Source: Pasteurellaceae bacterium (lineage in GTDB: Bacteria; Pseudomonadota; Gammaproteobacteria; Enterobacterales; Pasteurellaceae). From it: a DNA stretch of 64,000 nt. Every line of letters starts with the position of its first letter. Position 1 is the stretch's first letter. The stretch spans positions 186,001-250,000 of the forward strand of contig CAAEJV010000017.1 in NCBI GenBank assembly GCA_900756155.1, given 5' to 3'. Under the pieces are notes generated by a model. The model did no database searches. It was not told where the DNA came from and saw nothing but the letters and a program-made list of their open reading frames with translations. A program made the translations under genes and the position numbers. This document shows positions 25,141 to 34,217 of the stretch, piece after piece.

Positions 25141-25170
25141 GTCTGAAACGTTAATTTCAGACGTTTTTTT
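25141..25170 (+). terminator. Terminator after the AraC gene
   Basis: GTCTGAAA-CGTTAA-TTTCAGAC (25141-25162) followed by G and seven T residues. Confidence 0.85.
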
Positions 25171-25260
25171 ATTTAACCAAGATTTTGTGAAAAACATTAA
25201 AAATGAGATAATTCTCAAACCTTTTAAGAGGCTTTATTTATAAAAATATTTGGAGAAAGC

Positions 25261-25797
25261 ATGGAACACAAACTTGAGGATATCATTGCGATTTTTAATC
25301 AATGTTTTGAAGAAGAATATAATACGCGATTGGTTAAAGGTGGGGATGAGCCGATTTACATTCCTGCAAATGATGAGGTGCCTTATAACGCCATTTACTT
25401 TGCGAGAGGCTTTTACAGCAGTGCATTACATGAAATTGCCCATTGGTTAGTGGCAGGGAAAGAGCGCCGTAAATTAGAAGATTTTGGCTATTGGTATGAG
25501 CCGGATGGTCGTTCTGAAGCACGTCAGCGTGATTTTGAAAAGGTGGAAGTGAAGCCTCAAGCATTGGAATGGATTTTAGCCACAGCGGCGGGTTTTCGCT
25601 ATTTTGCCAGTGCCGATAATTTGAATGGCAATCCAGGGGATACGCAACCATTTAAGCAAGCGGTGTATGAGCAAGTGAAAACCTATGCAGAAAAAGGCTT
25701 ACCAAAACGAGCAGAAACCTTGCGTCATGCGTTGGCTCAATTTTATGGTACGGAAGATCGAATTGATTTAGCGAAATTTGATGTGACTCGCATCTAA
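25261..25797 (+). CDS. epmC: Elongation factor P hydroxylase EpmC (YfcM)
   Basis: Cytoplasmic iron enzyme of 178 residues that hydroxylates the beta-lysylated lysine of EF-P, the last step of EF-P modification. The metal motif LHEIAHWLVAG (about residues 57-67) is the family hallmark. WYEPDGRSEARQRDFE and GNPGDTQPFK are also typical. GGAGAAAGC precedes the ATG. It stands at the right edge of the accessory region and marks the return to core genes. Confidence 0.93.
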   Translation: MEHKLEDIIAIFNQCFEEEYNTRLVKGGDEPIYIPANDEVPYNAIYFARGFYSSALHEIAHWLVAGKERRKLEDFGYWYEPDGRSEARQRDFEKVEVKPQALEWILATAAGFRYFASADNLNGNPGDTQPFKQAVYEQVKTYAEKGLPKRAETLRHALAQFYGTEDRIDLAKFDVTRI

Positions 25798-25894
25798 AGT
25801 GCGGTCATTTTTAGGCAGATTTTGCGTCTGTCAATTTTCCTCAAAATCGGCTAAAATAGGCCGATTTTATTTTTGGCTTTAACTTTATAAAAAT

Positions 25895-26977
25895 ATGAAA
25901 GATTCTATTATTGCAAAACTTGAAAGTTTAAAAGAACGTTATGAAGAATTAGAGGCATTGCTAGGCGATGCGTCGGTGATTTCGGATCAGGATAAATTCC
26001 GCGCGTATTCTAAAGAATATTCACAACTTGAAGACGTGGTGAAATGTTTTAATCGTTGGAATCAGCTTAACACTAACATTGCTGAAGCAGAATTGATGTT
26101 AGATGATCCTGAAATGAAAGAAATGGCAGAAATGGAAATTGAAGAATCCAAAGCCGAAATTGAAGAAGTCGAGCAACAACTTCAAATTCTTTTATTACCA
26201 AAAGATCCAAATGATGAATATAACTGCTATTTAGAAATTCGTGCAGGTACCGGTGGTGATGAAGCGGGTATCTTTGCCGGCGATTTATTCCGTATGTACA
26301 GCCGTTATGCTGAAAGTAAACGCTGGCGTGTTGAAATGCTCAGCGCAAATGAAAGTGAGCAGGGCGGTTATAAAGAAGTGATCGTTAAAGTAAGCGGTGA
26401 TGGCGTGTATGGTCAGTTAAAATTTGAATCAGGCGGTCATCGTGTACAACGTGTACCAAAAACAGAAAGCCAAGGTCGTATTCATACTTCAGCTTGTACT
26501 GTTGCGGTTATGCCTGAATTGCCTGAATCTGAAATGCCGGAAATCAATCCAGCAGATTTACGTATTGATACCTACCGTTCATCTGGTGCGGGTGGTCAGC
26601 ACGTTAATACCACAGACTCTGCGGTACGTATTACCCACATTCCAACAGGTATTGTGGTGGAATGTCAGGATGAGCGTTCACAACATAAAAATAAAGCTAA
26701 AGCGATGTCTGTATTGGCTTCACGTATTGTTCAAGCGGAGCAAGAGCGTCAAGCCGCAGAGCAAGCGGATACCCGCCGTAACTTATTAGGTTCAGGCGAC
26801 CGTTCCGATAAAATTCGTACTTATAACTACCCACAAGGTCGTGTAACAGATCACCGTATCAACTTAACGCTCTATCGCTTAGATGAAGTGATGAACGGCA
26901 AAATTGACGAGCTTATTCAACCGATTATTACTGAATATCAAGCAGATCAATTAGCAGCGTTATCTGAGAGTAATTAA
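25895..26977 (+). CDS. prfA: Peptide chain release factor 1
   Basis: Terminates translation at UAA/UAG. 360 residues, the family length. The anticodon-loop tripeptide region reads RVPKTESQGRIHTSAC, and the universal catalytic loop is SSGAGGQHVNTTDS (GGQ near residue 235). The glutamine of GGQ is the target of PrmC, encoded immediately downstream with a stop/start overlap (TAATGA at 26975). Tripeptide PKT replaces the E. coli PAT, within the PxT pattern. Confidence 0.97.
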   Translation: MKDSIIAKLESLKERYEELEALLGDASVISDQDKFRAYSKEYSQLEDVVKCFNRWNQLNTNIAEAELMLDDPEMKEMAEMEIEESKAEIEEVEQQLQILLLPKDPNDEYNCYLEIRAGTGGDEAGIFAGDLFRMYSRYAESKRWRVEMLSANESEQGGYKEVIVKVSGDGVYGQLKFESGGHRVQRVPKTESQGRIHTSACTVAVMPELPESEMPEINPADLRIDTYRSSGAGGQHVNTTDSAVRITHIPTGIVVECQDERSQHKNKAKAMSVLASRIVQAEQERQAAEQADTRRNLLGSGDRSDKIRTYNYPQGRVTDHRINLTLYRLDEVMNGKIDELIQPIITEYQADQLAALSESN

Positions 26978-27855
26978 TGACCTATCAACAATGGCTTGCC
27001 GATGCTGCGCAAGCCTTAAATCAGGTAAATCCGACAGAGAATGGCAAAGTGGATGCGTTAGTGCTATTGCAACATGCAACGGGCAAATCAAGAACGCAAA
27101 TTTTAGCTTTCGATGAAACGGAAATTGATGAAAAAGTGCGGTTAAAATTGACCGCACTTTTAGATCGTCGTTTAAAAGGTGAACCTATCGCTTATATCCT
27201 CGGTGAAAAAGAATTCTGGTCCTTGCCTTTAAATGTGTCTGAAGGAACATTAATTCCTCGCCCCGATACCGAAATTCTCGTAGAAAAAGCATTACAAATT
27301 GCGTTAGAAAAACTGGAAGAAAATCCACCGCACTTTCGTATTCTCGATCTCGGAACCGGCACTGGCGCCATTGCGTTGGCGTTGGCTTCTGAGCTTTCTC
27401 CTATTTGTCAAAAAAAGGCTATTCAATTAGATGTTATTGGTGTGGATTTAATGCCAGAAGTCGTCAAATTAGCGCAATCCAATGCAGAAAAAAATCAGCT
27501 CAAGGTACAATTTTTACAGAGTCGTTGGTTCGAAAATGTTGAAGGGCAGTTTGATATTATCGTCAGTAATCCACCTTATATTGATGAAACCGATGAGCAT
27601 CTTTTCCAAGGTGATGTGCGTTTCGAGCCTCGTTCGGCGTTGGTGGCGGGCGAAAACGGTTTAGCGGATTTACGTCATCTTATTGAGCATGCGCCAGGAC
27701 ATTTAAAAGATAACGGCTATTTATTGTTAGAGCACGGCTGGAAACAGGGCGAAGAAGTGCGGTCAATTTTCTGGCAAAATCATTGGCAAGGGGTTGCAAC
27801 CATACGGGATTATGGCGACAATGAGCGCGTAACGTTGGGATATTGGAAGCGGTAA
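26977..27855 (+). CDS. prmC: Release factor glutamine methyltransferase PrmC
   Basis: S-adenosylmethionine-dependent N5-glutamine methyltransferase acting on the GGQ motif of RF1 and RF2. 292 residues with an N-terminal helical substrate domain, SAM motif LDLGTGTGAIALAL (about residue 125) and the active-site NPPYI. Overlaps prfA at the start and the sirB1-type gene at the end (TAATG). An inverted uptake-signal pair lies inside its coding region (27134-27159) and encodes KVRLKLTALL. Confidence 0.96.
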   Translation: MTYQQWLADAAQALNQVNPTENGKVDALVLLQHATGKSRTQILAFDETEIDEKVRLKLTALLDRRLKGEPIAYILGEKEFWSLPLNVSEGTLIPRPDTEILVEKALQIALEKLEENPPHFRILDLGTGTGAIALALASELSPICQKKAIQLDVIGVDLMPEVVKLAQSNAEKNQLKVQFLQSRWFENVEGQFDIIVSNPPYIDETDEHLFQGDVRFEPRSALVAGENGLADLRHLIEHAPGHLKDNGYLLLEHGWKQGEEVRSIFWQNHWQGVATIRDYGDNERVTLGYWKR

Positions 27856-28658
27856 TGAAATACGATCAAAAAGCCTTGTATGCTGAACTGACTCATTTTT
27901 ATCTGAGCATTTGTGAGAAAGAGCAACTTGATGAGCCTCGTATAAGAGGGCTGGTTGGAAGCTTGGTGCGCAAAGCTCGCCAAGCTATTCCAGAAGAATG
28001 GGATGATAAAGCTAAAATTCATCAATTATTGCAGCTCTTCTACGGTGATTGGGGTTTTCATTGTGATGCAGATAATTATTTCTATGCCCGCAATTTATAT
28101 CTTCCGTATATTCTAGAAGAGCGTGAAGGCATGCCGGTGAGTCTTGGCACCTTAATTCTTTATTTGGCTGCAAGTTTAAAATTGCCGATTTATCCCGTGA
28201 ATTTCCCGACCCAACTGATTTTACGTGCAGAAGTCGATGGTGAAGTGGCATTTATTGATCCTTGGAGTGGAAAATACATTTCAGTGGATGAATTGAAAAA
28301 ACTCTATGAAGGCGCCTTTGGTTTTGGGGCTCAAATTCAACCTGAGGATTTAGCCCGAGCAGATATTCCGATGCTTACCGCTCGTTTCCGTCAGCTCGCC
28401 AAGAATGCCTTAATTCGTGAAGAACAAAACGATTTGGCTTTTAATTATATCCAATTCTTGTTAGCGGGAAGAAAAGATCCTTATGATATTCGCGATCGTG
28501 GCTTAGTGTTGGCGCAAATGGGCGCTTATCCTTCAGCCATTGAGGATTTAGAATATTTTGTGGATCAATGTCCAAATGATCCCACTTCTTCTCTGTTAAA
28601 AACTCAACTTTTAGAACTGAAAGGCGAAGCATTGAAAGATGCCAATGCCATCCATTAA
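27855..28658 (+). CDS. sirB1: SirB1-family tetratricopeptide protein
   Basis: A 267-residue cytoplasmic protein of the SirB1/transglutaminase-like family, co-inherited with prfA-prmC and kdsA in many gammaproteobacteria. The N-terminal transglutaminase-like fold is recognisable (YLPYILEEREGMPVSLGTL; FIDPWSG). The C-terminal third has TPR helices (LVLAQMGAYPSAIEDLEYFV). The ATG overlaps the prmC stop, so I use 27855 rather than the upstream in-frame ATG at 27843. Biochemical role is unknown. Confidence 0.88.
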   Translation: MKYDQKALYAELTHFYLSICEKEQLDEPRIRGLVGSLVRKARQAIPEEWDDKAKIHQLLQLFYGDWGFHCDADNYFYARNLYLPYILEEREGMPVSLGTLILYLAASLKLPIYPVNFPTQLILRAEVDGEVAFIDPWSGKYISVDELKKLYEGAFGFGAQIQPEDLARADIPMLTARFRQLAKNALIREEQNDLAFNYIQFLLAGRKDPYDIRDRGLVLAQMGAYPSAIEDLEYFVDQCPNDPTSSLLKTQLLELKGEALKDANAIH

Positions 28659-28670
28659 AAAGGAAATATT

Positions 28671-29525
28671 ATGCAAAATAAAATTGTAAAAATTGGCAAT
28701 ATTGATGTCGCAAATGACAAACCTTTTGTACTTTTCGGCGGAATGAACGTGCTTGAAAGTCGCGATATGGCGATGCAAGTTTGTGAAGCTTACGTGAAAG
28801 TGACTGAAAAGTTGGGTGTGCCTTATGTTTTTAAGGCATCTTTCGATAAAGCTAACCGTTCTTCAATTCATTCTTACCGTGGTCCAGGTATGGAAGAAGG
28901 TTTAAAAATTTTCCAAGAGATAAAAGAAACCTTTGGCGTGAAAGTGATTACCGATGTGCACGAAATCTATCAATGTCAGCCTGTTGCCGATGTGGTGGAT
29001 GTGATTCAGTTACCGGCATTCTTAGCTCGTCAAACTGATTTAGTCGAAGCCATGGCAAAAACGGATGCGGTAATTAACGTGAAAAAACCACAATTCTTAA
29101 GCCCGGGTCAAATGGGCAACATCGTCGATAAGTTTGAGGAATGTGGTAACGATAAAATTATCCTTTGTGATCGCGGTTCAAACTTTGGCTACGATAATCT
29201 AGTGGTGGATATGTTAGGTTTCGGTGTAATGAAAAAAGTGTCGAAAGGCAGCCCTGTCATTTTTGACGTGACCCATTCATTACAATGCCGTGATCCGTTT
29301 GGTGCCGCTTCAGGTGGTCGTCGTGAACAAGTGACCGAATTAGCGCGTTCTGGCTTAGCAATTGGCATTGCAGGCTTATTCTTAGAAGCGCACCCAAATC
29401 CAAACCAAGCGAAATGTGATGGCCCTTCAGCATTGCCACTTTCAGCATTAGAAGGTTTTGTCTCGCAGATGAAAGCCATTGATGATTTAGTGAAGTCTTT
29501 CCCTGAATTAGATACATCTATCTAA
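28671..29525 (+). CDS. kdsA: 2-dehydro-3-deoxyphosphooctonate aldolase (Kdo-8-phosphate synthase)
   Basis: Condenses arabinose-5-phosphate with phosphoenolpyruvate to Kdo-8-phosphate for lipooligosaccharide. 284 residues with family markers VLFGGMNVLESRDMAM, SFDKANRSSIHSYRGPG, VKKPQFLSPGQM and DVTHSLQ. AAAAGGA precedes the ATG, 12 bases after the sirB1-type gene, so it ends that operon. KdsD and KdsC, the flanking steps, are also in the window. Confidence 0.97.
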   Translation: MQNKIVKIGNIDVANDKPFVLFGGMNVLESRDMAMQVCEAYVKVTEKLGVPYVFKASFDKANRSSIHSYRGPGMEEGLKIFQEIKETFGVKVITDVHEIYQCQPVADVVDVIQLPAFLARQTDLVEAMAKTDAVINVKKPQFLSPGQMGNIVDKFEECGNDKIILCDRGSNFGYDNLVVDMLGFGVMKKVSKGSPVIFDVTHSLQCRDPFGAASGGRREQVTELARSGLAIGIAGLFLEAHPNPNQAKCDGPSALPLSALEGFVSQMKAIDDLVKSFPELDTSI

Positions 29526-29530
29526 TAGAG

Positions 29531-29571
29531 AAGTGCGGTTGAAAACAGCGTTGTTTTTGACCGCACTTTTG
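29531..29571 (+). terminator. kdsA terminator (inverted uptake-signal pair)
   Basis: AAGTGCGGT (29531-29539) and ACCGCACTT (29560-29568) with a 20-nt loop and a short T run. Confidence 0.7.
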
Positions 29572-29591
29572 TTCTGTAAAAGGAGATAACA

Positions 29592-30539
29592 ATGAATATC
29601 GTATTTTTAGACAGCACAGCAATTCCAAAACATATTCCTATTCCTCGTCCAAGCTTTCCGCATAACTGGGTAGAGTATGAATATACTTCTGCGGAGCAAA
29701 CCATTGAGCGAGCAAAAGACGCGGATATTATTATCACTAGTAAAGTGATTTTAAGCCGTGAGGTGTTGCAACAACTACCTAAATTAAAATTGATTGCTAT
29801 CACCGCAACAGGCACCAATAACGTGGATTTAGACGCGGCAAAAGAATTGGGTGTGACGGTTAAAAATGTGACGGGCTATTCTGCTACGACCGTACCTGAG
29901 CATGTATTGGGGATGATTTTTGCGTTAAAACACAGCTTGGCTGGCTGGCAGCGCGATCAAATCACGGGTAAATGGACTGAGAGTAAACAGTTCTGTTATT
30001 TTGATTATCCCATTACAGATGTTAAAGGTTCAACATTAGGTGTGTTTGGAAAAGGCTGTTTAGGCACAGAAGTGGGGCGTTTAGCCGAGCTTTTAGGCAT
30101 GAAAGTCCTTTATGCTGAACATCGAAATGCGACAACGTGCCGTGAAGGTTACACGCTTTTTGAAGAGGTGATAAAACAGGCCGATATTCTGACATTGCAT
30201 TGTGCATTGACTGAAACAACTAAAAATTTAATCAATCAAGAAACCTTGTCACTTTGTAAGAAAGGTGCGTATTTAATCAATACTGGTCGTGGTCCATTGA
30301 TTGACGAGCAAGCAGTTTGTGACGCATTAAAATCAGGACAATTAGGTGGTGCCGCATTAGATGTGTTAGTGAAAGAACCACCAGAGAAAAATAATCCACT
30401 GATTGAATTAGCGAAAACGATGCCGAATGTAATTATCACACCTCATATTGCTTGGGCGAGTGATAGTGCGGTAACCACGCTAACGAAAAAAGTGGCGCAA
30501 AATATTGAAGATTTCGTTCAACAATTAAATCAAAAATAA
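29592..30539 (+). CDS. D-2-hydroxyacid dehydrogenase (glycerate dehydrogenase-like)
   Basis: NAD-dependent cytoplasmic oxidoreductase of 315 residues. The Rossmann loop is LGVFGKGCLGTEVGRLAE (about residues 145-162, a GxGxxG variant reading GKGCLG). Catalytic Arg, Glu and His are in NTGRGPLID, LVKEPPE and TPHIAWAS. The family is HprA-like. Its end overlaps lolC in TAATG, so it heads a lol operon here, an arrangement I recall from H. influenzae. Exact substrate (hydroxypyruvate or glyoxylate) is inferred. Confidence 0.9.
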   Translation: MNIVFLDSTAIPKHIPIPRPSFPHNWVEYEYTSAEQTIERAKDADIIITSKVILSREVLQQLPKLKLIAITATGTNNVDLDAAKELGVTVKNVTGYSATTVPEHVLGMIFALKHSLAGWQRDQITGKWTESKQFCYFDYPITDVKGSTLGVFGKGCLGTEVGRLAELLGMKVLYAEHRNATTCREGYTLFEEVIKQADILTLHCALTETTKNLINQETLSLCKKGAYLINTGRGPLIDEQAVCDALKSGQLGGAALDVLVKEPPEKNNPLIELAKTMPNVIITPHIAWASDSAVTTLTKKVAQNIEDFVQQLNQK

Positions 30540-31720
30540 TGAATTTACCTATTTCTTTATACGTCGCCCTGCGATATTGGCGGGCAAAAAGCGCCGATCG
30601 TTTTGGGCGACTTGTTGCTAATTTGGCAAGCTTTGGCATCGTACTGGGTGTGATGGCATTGATTATTGTGCTTTCTGTCATGAATGGATTAGAAGGCTAT
30701 CAAAAACAACAGGTGCTTTCGAGCATTCCGCATGCGATTATTAGCCAAGAAGCGCCTATTTCGGCAGAAAAACCGCTTGAAAATACACCGCACTTTGTGC
30801 AAAAAGCCGTGCCGATTAATACGACGAATGTCGTGTTTCAAACAGCAAAAGGCGTGAGTGCCGGACAAGTAATTGGTATTCAGTCTTTTTCAGATGATCC
30901 TTTACTGGAAGGTTTCGATCCTAGCCAGTTTAATCAACTTTTACCGCAAGGTGAGTTTAAGTTAATTATGGGCGATAAATTGGCTCAAAAATTAGGTTTA
31001 GCAGTGGGCGATAAAGTTCGCTTAATGATTACGGAAAACAGCCAATATACGCCATTTGGTCGTGTGCCGATGCAGCGTTTATTTACTGTGAGTGAGATTT
31101 ACTATGATTATGGCGAAGCATCAGGTTATGAAGTTTTTGCTAATTTAGCGGATATTGGTCGCCTAATGCGTATTCAACCAGGTGAGGCTCAAGGCTATCG
31201 TTTATTCCTAGATGATCCTTTCCAAATCACAGAATTGCCGAGTTATTTTAAAGAGAGTCATATCAGCGATTGGCGTGTCCAAAAAGGGGAGTTTTTCCAA
31301 GCAGTTCGTATGGAAAAAAATATGATGGGCTTGTTGATTAGCCTAATTATTGTTGTTGCGATTTCCAATATTGTGACCTCATTAAGTTTAATGGTGGTGG
31401 ATAAACAAGGGGAAATTGCCATTTTGCAAACGCAAGGTGTCACTAAATCACAAGTACGTTCGATCTTTATTTATCAAGGTTTATTGGTTGGGCTAGTGGG
31501 CACGTTGATTGGTGCTGTACTGGGCGTATTAATTACCTTAAATCTTGGGGCAATTTTAAGTGCGCTCAATCCGAACGGTGTTTTCTTGCCAACATCCATT
31601 GAGCCTGTGCAAGTCATTATTGTGATTGCCTTTTCTTTATTGTTATCTTTATTATCAACCATTTATCCAGCTTATCGTGCGGCAAAAACTGAGCCTGCGG
31701 AAGCATTACGTTATGAGTAA
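30539..31720 (+). CDS. lolC: Lipoprotein-releasing permease LolC
   Basis: Inner-membrane subunit of LolCDE, which extracts outer-membrane lipoproteins and hands them to LolA. 393 residues with one N-terminal membrane helix (about 22-45), a large periplasmic domain and three C-terminal helices (from about residue 262). LALRYWRAKSADRFGRLV-type start and the terminal AAKTEPAEALRYE fit LolC/E. Coupled to the dehydrogenase (TAATG) and four bases before lolD. Named LolC because of its position before lolD. Confidence 0.93.
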   Translation: MNLPISLYVALRYWRAKSADRFGRLVANLASFGIVLGVMALIIVLSVMNGLEGYQKQQVLSSIPHAIISQEAPISAEKPLENTPHFVQKAVPINTTNVVFQTAKGVSAGQVIGIQSFSDDPLLEGFDPSQFNQLLPQGEFKLIMGDKLAQKLGLAVGDKVRLMITENSQYTPFGRVPMQRLFTVSEIYYDYGEASGYEVFANLADIGRLMRIQPGEAQGYRLFLDDPFQITELPSYFKESHISDWRVQKGEFFQAVRMEKNMMGLLISLIIVVAISNIVTSLSLMVVDKQGEIAILQTQGVTKSQVRSIFIYQGLLVGLVGTLIGAVLGVLITLNLGAILSALNPNGVFLPTSIEPVQVIIVIAFSLLLSLLSTIYPAYRAAKTEPAEALRYE

Positions 31721-31723
31721 AAT

Positions 31724-32407
31724 ATGAATAACTACTTATTAGAATGCCAAAATATTAATAAATTTTACCAAGAAGGCGAGAACCAAACCCAAGTATTAAA
31801 AGGCGTAAGCTTTGCTATGAAACCACAAGAATTAGTGGCGATTGTGGGGAGTTCTGGTTCAGGAAAAAGTACTTTATTACACACCTTAGGTGGCTTAGAT
31901 CAGCCAAGTAGTGGGGAAGTCTTTATTAAAGGACAATCTTTGCAAAAAGCGTCTGAAAGTGAATTGGCTAAATTACGTAACCAAAATCTAGGTTTTGTGT
32001 ATCAATTTCACCATTTAATGGCAGATTTTACCGCATTGGAAAATGTGATGATGCCGATGTTAATTGGTCGTCAGAATAAAACAGAAGCAAAAGATCGTGC
32101 TGAAAAAATATTGGGCGCAGTGGGTTTAAGCCATCGCATTACCCATCGTCCGTCAGCCCTTTCGGGGGGCGAACGTCAACGTGTGGCGATAGCTCGTGCA
32201 TTAGTGAACAATCCCGCTCTCGTCTTGGCCGATGAACCAACAGGGAACTTGGATCATAAAACCACGGAAAGTATTTTTGAGTTGATTCAAACCTTGAATG
32301 CGGAACAAAACATTGCATTTTTATTGGTGACACATGATATGTCATTAGCACAAAAACTGTCTCGTTGTTTAACTATGCAAGATGGCATTTTGAAGGAAGG
32401 TGCATAA
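31724..32407 (+). CDS. lolD: Lipoprotein-releasing ATPase LolD
   Basis: Cytoplasmic ATPase of the LolCDE complex, 227 residues, MacB/LolD class. Walker A GSSGSGKST, Q-loop VYQFHHLM, signature LSGGERQR, Walker B LVLADEPTGNLD and H-loop VTHDMS. Lies between the two permease genes, and its stop overlaps the lolE start. Confidence 0.96.
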   Translation: MNNYLLECQNINKFYQEGENQTQVLKGVSFAMKPQELVAIVGSSGSGKSTLLHTLGGLDQPSSGEVFIKGQSLQKASESELAKLRNQNLGFVYQFHHLMADFTALENVMMPMLIGRQNKTEAKDRAEKILGAVGLSHRITHRPSALSGGERQRVAIARALVNNPALVLADEPTGNLDHKTTESIFELIQTLNAEQNIAFLLVTHDMSLAQKLSRCLTMQDGILKEGA

Positions 32408-33657
32408 TGAATACGCCTTTTTTCATTAGTTGGCGTTATCAGCGGGGCAAACAAAAGAATCCGTTGGTCGCGTTAATTTCAAAATTCTCTGCTATCGGTA
32501 TCGCCCTTGGCGTAGCAGTGTTGATTGTAGGGTTAAGTGCCATGAATGGCTTTGAGCGTGAATTAAACTCGCGCATTTTGGCTGTCGTGCCACATGCTGA
32601 AATCACGGTAAATCCACAAGGTAATGAAGCCACATTAAATCATTGGCAGAAGTTAGCCGAACGCCTAAAAACAAACAAAAAAATTACCGCACTTTCACCT
32701 TTTGTGAGTTTCACTGCCTTAGTCGAAAATGGCAATAAACTCAAAGTTGTTCAAGTAAAAGGGGTCGATAAACAAGCTGAAGATCAAGTGAGTTCTCTTG
32801 GTAAGTTTGTGGAAGGTGATGGCTGGCAAAAATTTGCAGAAGAAGGCGGATTGGTGTTAGGCTCTGGTATTGCCAAAGACTTAGATGTTAAAGCTGGCGA
32901 TTGGGTGTCGTTATTGATTTCTCAACCGAATGGCGAAGATCAAATGGCTCAACCTAACCGTGAACGTGTTCAAGTGACCGCTATTTTACGTTTAGATGGT
33001 CAGTTAGACCACAGTTATGCCTTACTGGCATTACCTCAAGCGCAAGAATTAATGGGGTATCGCGAAGATCAAATTACGGGTGTCGAATTGAAAGTTGATG
33101 ATCCATTCAAAGTACAAGAAATGGATTATTCGATGCTAAATGATTATCCTCAACTGCTTTATATCCAAAACTGGGTGGCAAAATTTGGCTATATGTATCG
33201 TGATATTCAGCTTATCCGTACGGTAATGTATATCGCCATGGTGCTTGTAATTGGGGTAGCGTGTTTTAATATTGTTTCTACCTTAATTATGGCGGTAAAA
33301 GACAAGCAAGGTGATATCGCGATTATGCGGACCCTCGGTGCGAATAATGGTTTTATTAAACAGATCTTTATTTGGTATGGCTTGCTTGCAGGAATGAAAG
33401 GGTGTTTGATTGGTATCGTGTTAGGCGTCGTACTTGCTCTTAATCTCACACCGATTATTCAAGGCATCGAGACATTACTCGGTAAAAAACTGTTATCAGA
33501 TGGCATCTATTTCGTTGATTTCTTACCAAGCGAATTACATTGGTTCGATGTTGTATTAGTTCTCGTGGCGGCATTGGTATTGAGTTTACTCGCCAGTCTT
33601 TATCCAGCTAGTCGAGCCGCGAAGTTACAACCGGCTCAAGTGTTGAGCAATCACTAA
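32407..33657 (+). CDS. lolE: Lipoprotein-releasing permease LolE
   Basis: Second LolCDE permease, 416 residues. Starts at ATG 32407 within TAATG at the lolD stop; the in-frame ATG at 32365 lies inside lolD. One N-terminal helix (about 24-48), a long periplasmic domain and three C-terminal helices. IKQIFIWYGLLAGMKG and AAKLQPAQVLSNH mark the family. Having separate LolC and LolE is the enterobacterial/Pasteurellaceae arrangement rather than the single LolF of other groups. Confidence 0.94.
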   Translation: MNTPFFISWRYQRGKQKNPLVALISKFSAIGIALGVAVLIVGLSAMNGFERELNSRILAVVPHAEITVNPQGNEATLNHWQKLAERLKTNKKITALSPFVSFTALVENGNKLKVVQVKGVDKQAEDQVSSLGKFVEGDGWQKFAEEGGLVLGSGIAKDLDVKAGDWVSLLISQPNGEDQMAQPNRERVQVTAILRLDGQLDHSYALLALPQAQELMGYREDQITGVELKVDDPFKVQEMDYSMLNDYPQLLYIQNWVAKFGYMYRDIQLIRTVMYIAMVLVIGVACFNIVSTLIMAVKDKQGDIAIMRTLGANNGFIKQIFIWYGLLAGMKGCLIGIVLGVVLALNLTPIIQGIETLLGKKLLSDGIYFVDFLPSELHWFDVVLVLVAALVLSLLASLYPASRAAKLQPAQVLSNH

Positions 33658-33660
33658 TAA

Positions 33661-33698
33661 AAAATCAGGGATTAAGTATTTAATCCCTGATTTTTTTA
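33661..33698 (+). terminator. lolE terminator
   Basis: AAATCAGGGATTAA pairs with TTAATCCCTGATTT across a 4-nt loop, then a T run. Strong; bidirectional with the convergent yhcB-like gene. Confidence 0.9.
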
Positions 33699-33716
33699 TT
33701 GTTCAACCGTTAATCA

Positions 33717-34127
33717 TTATTGGTTTTCTTTATCTGTTTTTAATAAGCCAGATGAACCTTCAGAATAATCACGCGGTGGCTCTTCAGATTTGCTTTCTGA
33801 TGAGGCAGTCACCAATTGCTGGGTAAATAAACCTTTGTCGGCTGGTTTATTGCCAAGCAAGGTTTCAGATGAAACGGCATAGTGACGATAGAGTTTTTGA
33901 TAATCACCAATTAAGGTTTTAAATAATTCAGCACTTTCCGCGAAATGTTTTTCAAGTTGTGCTTGTTTATCGCTTAATTGTGTTTTTACTTCTTTTAGTT
34001 CAGCTTCGGTTTGAACTTGTTTTTTGACTGAACCTTTTGTTAAACGTAACAGCAAATAGCCTAAGATTACGCCAACCACAAGCCCAATCACAGCAGCTTG
34101 CCATATTTCTGGTATCCATGATTGCAT
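33717..34127 (-). CDS. YhcB family protein (DUF1043)
   Basis: Inner-membrane protein of 136 residues with one N-terminal membrane helix (about 10-29), a long coiled-coil (about 35-80, rich in Glu, Lys, Gln) and a low-complexity Ser/Glu-rich C-terminus. This is the layout of YhcB, which in E. coli links cell elongation/division and envelope lipid balance (also called ZapG or LapD). Monocistronic, with an AAGGAG site. Confidence 0.86.
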   Translation of the reverse strand: MQSWIPEIWQAAVIGLVVGVILGYLLLRLTKGSVKKQVQTEAELKEVKTQLSDKQAQLEKHFAESAELFKTLIGDYQKLYRHYAVSSETLLGNKPADKGLFTQQLVTASSESKSEEPPRDYSEGSSGLLKTDKENQ

Positions 34128-34217
34128 ACATTACTCCTTCTTTTGAATTCAGTGTTTAGTGTAAAGGAAAACCGAAAAACTTTCTTTGCGGTTGATCACA
34201 TTTTGGAAAAGCTGTGT

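Noticed and set aside
19465..25200. Integrative element attached at the ssrA 3' end
   Set aside because: No integrase gene and no repeat of the ssrA 3' end downstream; the accessory region is better explained by transformation.
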